A program made the position numbers and the translations under genes. This document shows, piece by piece, positions 1-4,563 of a DNA stretch of 5,888 nucleotides (position 1 is its first letter; the number at the start of each line of letters is the position of its first letter). Under the pieces are notes generated by a model. It had not been told where the DNA came from and ran no database searches. It was given only the letters and a program-made list of their open reading frames with translations. The DNA is from CAZQCI01 sp964592255 (GTDB lineage: Bacteria; UBA10199; SBBF01), in contig CAZQCI010000125.1 in assembly GCA_964592255.1 (NCBI GenBank), positions 1 through 5,888 of the forward strand. The letters are read 5' to 3'.

Positions 1-2
1 AT

Positions 3-824
3 TGCTCTGAAGATTTTCTAGACAACTATGACAAGGTTGTCAGTAATTTGTTTGATAGCGGTGCTTTAAGCGTCGATGAATATACTGAAACAAGCATAAA
101 ATCGGATGTTGAAATACTTTTTAAAACAAAAAGGTATGGGACCATAGTTGATTTGATCAATAGGATCGAGAAAGACAGTGATCTAACTCAAATAAATAAA
201 AAGGATAGTGCGATTTGTGATGTTCTTTTTGATATCGCATACTCATTCAAAGAGGCACGCGAAATTGAAAATAGCAAAAAATATTACCTATTGATCTCTA
301 AAATGGGGAAAGAGACTTCAGCATCACTTAATAATTTAGCAATCATCTATGAGGAGGAGGAAGATAAAAAGATGGCAGAAAAAACTATTAAAATGGCTAA
401 AAAGCTTTTAGGAAAAAATGGTAAAGACAATATTGTAGAAAGAAATTATGCTCGCCTCGTGACTCACTCAAAAGCGGAAAAAGATAAGAAAGCCCAAAAT
501 GTTAAAGCTCGTGAAAAAAAATTGCCAAGCTTTAGTCCGAAAGATGGAAATATCTTATTGAATAGCATCAACATTTTTATTGCCGAGGAGGTGTCTTACC
601 AATATCACATATGTAATGTGCTATTAGCAGAAAAACGAAGTTTAACTGAATGGGTAAAAGAACAAGATCTGGAAGATTCCTATTCGTTCGGCTCTCCCAA
701 AAGCGGACGATGGGTTAGAGATGCAATTTATAAAATAAACGCAAAAATAAGAGGTAAAACGCAAATTAAGATTTTTCTTGAATACAACAGTGCAAGAGTT
801 CGAGTAAATCCAGCCGTACTTTAG
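3..824 (+). CDS. TPR-like hypothetical protein, 5' end missing
   Basis: The reading frame is open from the left edge (first full codon at 3) to a TAG at 822-824, giving 273 visible residues; the true start lies outside the window. A TTG at 48 could be read as a start, but there is no stop between it and the edge, so a longer gene is more likely. Counting from position 3, residues 74-104 and 108-142 resemble degenerate tetratricopeptide helices (one contains SLNNLAIIYEEEEDKKMAEK). A Lys-rich charged linker follows at about 156-175. The last 90 residues form a separate mixed alpha/beta-looking domain with a basic KSGRWVRDAIYKINAKIRGK stretch that could be a winged helix. Codon use is visibly more A-rich than in the downstream genes, so it may be host DNA or an unrelated cargo gene. 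I do not recognise the family; protein-protein interaction through the TPR part is inference only. Confidence 0.75.
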   Translation, partial: CSEDFLDNYDKVVSNLFDSGALSVDEYTETSIKSDVEILFKTKRYGTIVDLINRIEKDSDLTQINKKDSAICDVLFDIAYSFKEAREIENSKKYYLLISKMGKETSASLNNLAIIYEEEEDKKMAEKTIKMAKKLLGKNGKDNIVERNYARLVTHSKAEKDKKAQNVKAREKKLPSFSPKDGNILLNSINIFIAEEVSYQYHICNVLLAEKRSLTEWVKEQDLEDSYSFGSPKSGRWVRDAIYKINAKIRGKTQIKIFLEYNSARVRVNPAVL

Positions 825-825
825 A

Positions 826-926
826 GGTGTGATTCACCAATAGTTATTTCTCAGTCACATAGAATCGTCTGTGACTCACGTTCGCATGGGTAAATTGCGA
901 ATGGTTTTGTTGAGCTCGGCAAAACC
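826..926 (+). other. Run of three to four small hairpins between genes
   Basis: The 126-bp gap contains consecutive inverted repeats. These are GGTG/CACC at 826-829/835-838 (weak), AGTCACA/TGTGACT at 853-859/870-876, CGTTCGCA/TGCGAATG at 879-886/896-903 with one G-T pair, and GGTTTTGTT/GGCAAAACC at 903-911/918-926 with two G-T pairs and a GAGCTC loop. The last two stems touch at base 903. The mismatches are all G-U in + strand RNA but would be A-C on the opposite strand, so a + strand transcript is the better fit. No T-run follows any stem, so they do not look like intrinsic terminators. The region could be a leader RNA, a protein-binding site or a single-strand origin feature for the PrimPol replicon; the sequence does not decide. 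Confidence 0.5.
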
Positions 927-940
927 GAAATAATTATTAA
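910..940 (+). promoter_or_regulatory. Weak candidate promoter for the replication gene cluster
   Basis: A TTGAGC at 910-915 is followed after 18-19 bases by an AT-rich TTATTA/TATTAA at 934-940. If used, transcription would begin within a few bases of the ATG at 951, giving a nearly leaderless message; this would fit the missing Shine-Dalgarno. The -35-like box lies inside the last hairpin. The match is poor and AT-rich DNA gives such matches by chance. Confidence 0.2.
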
Positions 941-950
941 CATTTCTCCT

Positions 951-1196
951 ATGGAATTAGAAAATGAACGATATTTCTCTACTTACGATATTTTCCTATG
1001 TAGCACCCTTGTTACTCTTGGTTTCAAAATAGAAGCATTAGATAAGCACAATAAACAAAGAGTTGAATTCTGTTTTAACAGGGGGCAACAACTCGATGAA
1101 GCGGTTCAAATGTATTGGGCTCGAGAAGTACGTTTAGAGCCACAGGCATTTGCAGCAAATCTTAAAAGTCTAAAAAACCGTATTTACAGCGACTGA
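951..1196 (+). CDS. DUF5659-like small protein
   Basis: An 81-aa protein beginning MELENERYFSTYDIFL and ending KSLKNRIYSD. Its pattern is an N-terminal Y-S-T-x-D-I-x-L helix, then L-x-x-L-G-F-K, a beta strand VEFCFNR, an acidic/aromatic helix around DEAVQMYW, and a C-terminal V/L-x-P-x-x-F-x-x-x-L-K-x-L-K-x-x-I-Y. This matches my memory of the DUF5659 family, common in Patescibacteria and near phage-like or integrated genes; function unknown. The ATG at 951 has no Shine-Dalgarno (upstream bases TTTCTCCT). It stops with TGA at 1194-1196, 2 nt before the next gene, so the two are probably co-transcribed. It has no membrane segment or signal peptide. The family call is from recall, not a search. 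Confidence 0.75.
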   Translation: MELENERYFSTYDIFLCSTLVTLGFKIEALDKHNKQRVEFCFNRGQQLDEAVQMYWAREVRLEPQAFAANLKSLKNRIYSD

Positions 1197-1198
1197 TT

Positions 1199-1342
1199 AT
1201 GAAACTCTCCGAGCAATCAGTACGCGAGTTTATTGAAATCTATAAAGCTGAATTTGGAGCAGAGCTCAGCTATATAGAGGCAGAAGCGATGGGCTCGGAA
1301 TTGCTTTGCTTTTATCAACTGATCTTGCCCCGTAATCGATAA
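1199..1342 (+). CDS. 47-aa conserved-looking small protein
   Basis: ATG at 1199 and TAA at 1340-1342 give a 47-aa protein starting MKLSEQSVREFIEIYKAEFG and ending in ILPRNR. It is predicted to be two helices: an amphipathic first helix (SVREFIEIYKAEFG) and a second (IEAEAMGSELLCFYQLI). Very similar short proteins (MKLS..aI.EFk.IY..EfG..ls..EA..mg..LL.l..L) occur, as I recall, repeatedly in Patescibacteria next to DUF5659 proteins, PrimPol genes and recombinases; no function is known to me. It follows the previous stop by 2 nt and precedes the PrimPol start by 18 nt, so it sits inside an apparent operon. It is short enough to be missed by usual length cut-offs. The second helix could mediate dimerisation or bind a partner; this is inference. 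Confidence 0.75.
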   Translation: MKLSEQSVREFIEIYKAEFGAELSYIEAEAMGSELLCFYQLILPRNR

Positions 1343-1360
1343 TCTTAACCTTAAAGCACT

Positions 1361-3496
1361 ATGACAATAAATATTGAATTACTAGAAGCTGCACTTACAT
1401 ACCTCCGTTTAGGCTTCTCAATTATCCCGCTTAAACAAGACAAAAAACCTTTGCTCCCATCCTGGAAGGAATTCCAAAGTAGGTTCGCAACCGAAGATGA
1501 AGTGAATACTTGGTTTAAGCAGTACCAAGTTGAAGGTATTGGCATAGTAACAGGAGCAATTTCAGGAATTGCCGTAGTTGATATAGAAAAAGACGGCAAT
1601 ATGGATGACCTACCTCCTACTGTAATGTCTCAAACTGGAGGGGGAGGTTGGCATCTCTACTACAAATATGACAAAACACGTCCCCTTAAAAACTATACGC
1701 GTATTAGAGAGCTCACAGATATTCGTGGTGAAGGCGGCTATGTTGTTGCCCCACCATCACTTCATAAATCTGGTAAGCAGTACCTGTGGCTAACTCCAAC
1801 AGATCGCGAGAGCCTGGCTGAATTCCCGTACTGGCTAATTGATAAGCCTCCTATAGTAAGTGCAGAAAGTTCACAACGTTCACAGGTCATTGATGCAAGC
1901 GTTATTCAAGGTAAAAGGAATGCAACAGCTGCACAAGTTGCTGGCAAAATTCTTCACGACTTAGATCCGCAACTTTGGGAAACTGCTGGATGGCTCGGCT
2001 TTCAAGGATGGAATACAAATACGTGCCAACCTCCTCTCGAGCAGAGAGAGTTAAGAATGGTTTGGGAAAGCATCTCGAAAAATGAGAGACAGAAAAGTCG
2101 CTCAAAAAGTAAGTTTGATAAAAACATGCAGTCCGTGATTGAAATCTACTGGCAGCGACCTCGTGATGGCCGTATTATCGAAGCTTATTATGATCCGAAT
2201 GAACAAGAGACAGGTTTATTGGTTTTTGAGAAAGGAACAGTTATTAAGACCAACCAAATCCTTATAGGGACTGCATCGTATTCTGCTCCACCACCTACAA
2301 ACAATCTTATCAAACCTGGCTTTATTAAATTACCCTCGGACGCAACTACCTTCGAATCAGAAGTATCGCTACTCAACGAGGTACAAGCATTCATTCATGC
2401 TTTTGTACAAATACCTGCTGATTTCGAAAGTCTAGCTGCCTTCTACGTTTTATTCTCATGGGTATATGACGAATTTCAAGAGTTGCCATACTTTCGCGCC
2501 ATAGGTGACTATGGGAGTGGAAAATCACGATTTCTAAAAGTCATGGGAGCACTATGCTGCCGCTCGATCTTTCTCAACGGATCGGCCAGCGCATCATCCA
2601 TGTTTAGAATGATGAATGAGGTTAAAGGGACAATTGTCCTTGATGAAGCTGATTTCCGTTTGTCTGATACGAGCAATGAGGTAGTGAAGATTCTCAATTC
2701 AGGTTTTCAAAAAGGCATTCCCGTATTTCGTAGTGAAGCTACTGGCAATAATGCAAAGTCTTACGATCCAACTCCTTTTGATGTATTTGGACCTAAGGTC
2801 ATAGCGACACGAAAAGACTTTATGGATGACGCTCTCGAGAGTCGGTGTTTGAGCAACGCAATGGATACTTTGACTCGTGAAGACATTCCTGAAAATCTCG
2901 AGAACGATTTCGACGAGAAGGCTTTAGTACTGCGCAACAAGCTCGTTATGTTTCGTTTTCTAAAGCTGAGTGGCGGAATTTCTAAAGTACCTTTGCCGAA
3001 GTTAAATATTGAACCAAGGCTTAAGCAGATTATATCGCCTCTCTATCGGGCAATTGATGACCCCGCTGGTAAAGACATTATTCTCAACTTCATTCGTAGT
3101 AAGCAGCGCGAGGTACTTGAACGCCGCTATGGGTCTCTTGAGGGTGAAGTACTTCAGTCGCTTGTTAAGGTACTTGAGGGTGGCAATGAAGAGCCTACTA
3201 TGAAAGATATTGCGGTAGCATACAATGCTGTATTTGGGGGAAAATACCCCGTCAAGGCGAAGAAGATAGGTTCGATTCTTGAACAAACTTTCCACCTCGA
3301 AAAAAGAAAGGGAGCCACAGGCATATACCTCTGTTCCAATGCAGAGAATGAAGAACGTATTAAAAAGAGCAAAATAAAATTTGGCCTATGTGAGCCGGAA
3401 TTGAACATAGTGAACGATGTGAATGTGCCTTCGCAACCTATGACAGCTGAAAGAATTGCAGAGTTATTCGACTCAAAAGTGGAACCTAATCTATAA
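1361..3496 (+). CDS. Bifunctional primase-polymerase with AAA+-type helicase domain (replication protein)
   Basis: A 711-aa protein. Residues about 8-165 form a PrimPol (archaeo-eukaryotic primase) domain with D74 and E76 in VVDIEKD (motif I), H98 in GGGGWHLYY (motif II) and D120 in LTDIRGEGGYVVAPPS (motif III), so the catalytic set appears complete. Residues about 184-242 look like a PriCT-type helical segment (GKRNATAAQVAGK ... PPLEQREL ... ESIS). Residues about 330-510 form a P-loop ATPase: Walker A GDYGSGKS at 382-389, Walker B TIVLDEAD at 424-431, and a likely arginine finger R495 in DALESR. The C-terminal part (about 614-657) resembles a winged helix. In this family the primase makes and extends primers and the helicase unwinds DNA, so this is the probable replication initiator of a plasmid, phage or integrative element. 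The ATG at 1361 has no Shine-Dalgarno and lies 18 nt after the 47-aa gene. No frameshift is seen. Confidence 0.92.
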   Translation: MTINIELLEAALTYLRLGFSIIPLKQDKKPLLPSWKEFQSRFATEDEVNTWFKQYQVEGIGIVTGAISGIAVVDIEKDGNMDDLPPTVMSQTGGGGWHLYYKYDKTRPLKNYTRIRELTDIRGEGGYVVAPPSLHKSGKQYLWLTPTDRESLAEFPYWLIDKPPIVSAESSQRSQVIDASVIQGKRNATAAQVAGKILHDLDPQLWETAGWLGFQGWNTNTCQPPLEQRELRMVWESISKNERQKSRSKSKFDKNMQSVIEIYWQRPRDGRIIEAYYDPNEQETGLLVFEKGTVIKTNQILIGTASYSAPPPTNNLIKPGFIKLPSDATTFESEVSLLNEVQAFIHAFVQIPADFESLAAFYVLFSWVYDEFQELPYFRAIGDYGSGKSRFLKVMGALCCRSIFLNGSASASSMFRMMNEVKGTIVLDEADFRLSDTSNEVVKILNSGFQKGIPVFRSEATGNNAKSYDPTPFDVFGPKVIATRKDFMDDALESRCLSNAMDTLTREDIPENLENDFDEKALVLRNKLVMFRFLKLSGGISKVPLPKLNIEPRLKQIISPLYRAIDDPAGKDIILNFIRSKQREVLERRYGSLEGEVLQSLVKVLEGGNEEPTMKDIAVAYNAVFGGKYPVKAKKIGSILEQTFHLEKRKGATGIYLCSNAENEERIKKSKIKFGLCEPELNIVNDVNVPSQPMTAERIAELFDSKVEPNL

Positions 3497-3526
3497 ATTT
3501 ATTTATCATTAACTTTTTACAAATCT

Positions 3527-3700
3527 ATGGCATACGACTCACAGAATTACCGCTCAAAGAATGTGTACCTTCCGAAGGAGCTCTGTACCAAAGCAGAGGC
3601 TAAGGCAAAAAACCAATTCATGGCCTTCAGCGTATATATCCGGCATCTTATTGTTGAGGACTTGAAAAACAACCCAACAACTCCTCGTAACTTGAACTAA
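3527..3700 (+). CDS. Ribbon-helix-helix (CopG/Arc-like) DNA-binding protein
   Basis: ATG at 3527 and TAA at 3698-3700 give 57 aa. After a polar arm (MAYDSQNYRS), residues 11-19 (KNVYLPKEL) fit the DNA-contacting beta strand. Residues 20-30 fit helix A, and residues 33-47 (AFSVYIRHLIVEDLK) fit helix B, with the usual S-x-Y-I-R-x-L-I pattern. Members act as dimers that bind operators, often as autoregulators, plasmid copy-number repressors or antitoxins. No toxin-like gene is adjacent. It starts 30 nt after the PrimPol stop, so it may share its transcript. Copy or expression control of the element is therefore the most natural guess. There is no Shine-Dalgarno (TACAAATCT before ATG). No clear operator was found directly upstream. 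Confidence 0.75.
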   Translation: MAYDSQNYRSKNVYLPKELCTKAEAKAKNQFMAFSVYIRHLIVEDLKNNPTTPRNLN

Positions 3701-3703
3701 TTT

Positions 3704-3796
3704 CGAAGTATATCTTCTGAATTACTTCTCAATGCGGGCTATATTATCCTGACTAAATGAGGCAAATTTCTATCCTTAACGATTTCTGAAAATTCT
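3704..3796 (+). promoter_or_regulatory. Intergenic gap with weak promoter-like and dyad sequences
   Basis: The 96-bp gap before the next gene holds a short dyad GAAG-TATAT-CTTC at 3705-3717 and a TATATTAT at 3740-3747 that could be a -10 box. No good -35 box lies at the right distance. The dyad, just after the RHH gene, could be an operator. Support is weak and no Shine-Dalgarno precedes the ATG at 3797. Confidence 0.2.
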
Positions 3797-4399
3797 ATGG
3801 GCATGTATGCAACAAAACATCTCGCAGAAGAAAGCCGAGACCTTGATACTCAATGGCTAAAAAAGAATGGATATTTCTGCGGATATAAAAGTGGAGGCAT
3901 TAAATGGACGTGGGGCTATGGTGGAGAATCTTCGATTGGCTTTACCGTAGATGTTCTTGATGATTTTCCGAATATCCGTTTGCAATACACAGTACATAGT
4001 TCAAGAGAAGAAAGACGATCAATGGACTATAGTCTCCCTCTGATAAAAGTACCCTGTAATCTCGGAGGTTTTAGATGGGCTTTTCAGTGCACTCTCTCAA
4101 GAAACAATATTTACTGTGGAAGGCTCGTATATCACTTGTACAAAGGCTATCCAGATTACTTTGGATGTAGGAATTGCATTGGTATTGTTTATAACAGCCA
4201 AAGAGACAGTGGAAAACGTTTCGCCATTCTCGGGAAAATTCTAGATGCAGAACGGGAGGCAAAAGAGGTCTTAAAAACGATTCATAAATGGCATTATCGT
4301 GGTCAACCTACCCGCAAGGTACGGAAATATTATCAGATTCAAAATAAAGTGCCGCCCATGACAGAAGCAAAAAAGATCTTCCATGATGTTTTCTCTTAG
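3797..4399 (+). CDS. Hypothetical protein with zinc-ribbon-like Cys cluster, recombinase-associated family
   Basis: A 200-aa protein. Residues 24-66 are beta-rich (GYFCGYKSGGIKWTWGYGGE, then SIGFTVDV and IRLQYTV). Residues 76-93 read as DYSLPLIKVPCNLGGFRW. They are followed by C98-x8-C107-G-R and, in YFGCRNCIGIVYNSQRDSG, C124-x2-C127, a plausible zinc-binding knuckle pair. The tail is a basic helical segment ending near RGQPTRKVRKYYQIQNK. The order W-x-W...SI...L-Y-T...DY...T/V-PC-x-x-GG-x-R-W-x-F-x-C...CGR...LY...CR-x-C...Y-x-SQR is one I recall from unannotated proteins of Proteobacteria and Patescibacteria, frequently found near integrases. I know no established function. A nucleic-acid-binding role, perhaps helping the neighbouring recombinase, is inference. 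ATG at 3797 is chosen; ATG at 3803 is equally possible. It ends with TAG, 164 nt before the recombinase. Confidence 0.75.
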   Translation: MGMYATKHLAEESRDLDTQWLKKNGYFCGYKSGGIKWTWGYGGESSIGFTVDVLDDFPNIRLQYTVHSSREERRSMDYSLPLIKVPCNLGGFRWAFQCTLSRNNIYCGRLVYHLYKGYPDYFGCRNCIGIVYNSQRDSGKRFAILGKILDAEREAKEVLKTIHKWHYRGQPTRKVRKYYQIQNKVPPMTEAKKIFHDVFS

Positions 4400-4410
4400 G
4401 ATAAAATATA

Positions 4411-4540
4411 GCTGCTGCCCAACAACTCGGATTAACTTGTATGCAAAGGTCTTGTTTTGTTGCCTCGAAAGGGGCGACTGTGCCAACAAAGAACCTTTGC
4501 GGAACCGAGTTGGGCAGCCACAGTCGTCCCTTTCGGGAAC
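4411..4540 (+). ncRNA. Interleaved long inverted repeats: candidate bistable/pseudoknot RNA upstream of recombinase
   Basis: Three complementary pairs lie in the order A-B-C-B'-A'-C'. A/A' is 4414-4430 with 4505-4518, 14 bp with a 3-nt bulge (CAA at 4423-4425). B/B' is GCAAAGGT/ACCTTTGC at 4443-4450/4493-4500 plus TTTGTTG/CAACAAA at 4456-4462/4484-4490. C/C' is 4464-4482 with 4519-4537, 19 continuous pairs. C fills nearly the whole loop of hairpin A+B, and C' begins immediately after A'. The two non-Watson-Crick positions in C/C' (T4465-G4536, G4474-T4527) are G-U in + strand RNA, so an RNA from the recombinase strand pairs throughout. A full C/C' helix and a closed B stem probably cannot coexist, which suggests two alternative folds. 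There is no U-run, so neither fold is a standard terminator. A folded DNA site for recombination is the main alternative. I do not recognise a named RNA family. Confidence 0.6.
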
Positions 4541-4543
4541 TTG

Positions 4544-4563
4544 ATAAAACCTCATAAAACCTT
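4544..4563 (+). repeat. Tandem 10-bp direct repeat abutting the recombinase start
   Basis: ATAAAACCTC (4544-4553) is followed at once by ATAAAACCTT (4554-4563), 9 of 10 bases identical, and the ATG begins at 4564. The repeat occupies the place where a ribosome binding site would be and contains no Shine-Dalgarno. It may be a regulator-binding site or a simple duplication. Confidence 0.6.

Noticed and set aside
48..50. TTG at 48 as the start of the first gene
   Set aside because: The frame stays open to the window edge upstream, so the gene most likely begins outside.
1194..1196. TGA read as glycine (Gracilibacteria/SR1 code)
   Set aside because: Reading through would run out of frame over the well-formed 47-aa gene, and no in-frame TGA occurs in the PrimPol or recombinase genes.
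1351..3408. Several minus-strand frames (and one + frame at 3009-3203) inside the PrimPol gene
   Set aside because: They are shadows of a gene whose motifs are intact throughout; none has family-like features.
4464..4537. attP site of the serine recombinase
   Set aside because: The repeats span about 74 bp with a 36-nt spacer, longer than the roughly 50-bp attP sites with short spacers known for this class; not excluded, but not supported.
4411..4540. Intrinsic terminator or attenuator of the classical type
   Set aside because: No U-run follows A' or C'; the bases after C' are AACTTGATAAAACC.
4411..4540. HDV-like ribozyme or other named ribozyme
   Set aside because: The order of pairing segments does not match the HDV nested double pseudoknot, and I see no other known catalytic core.
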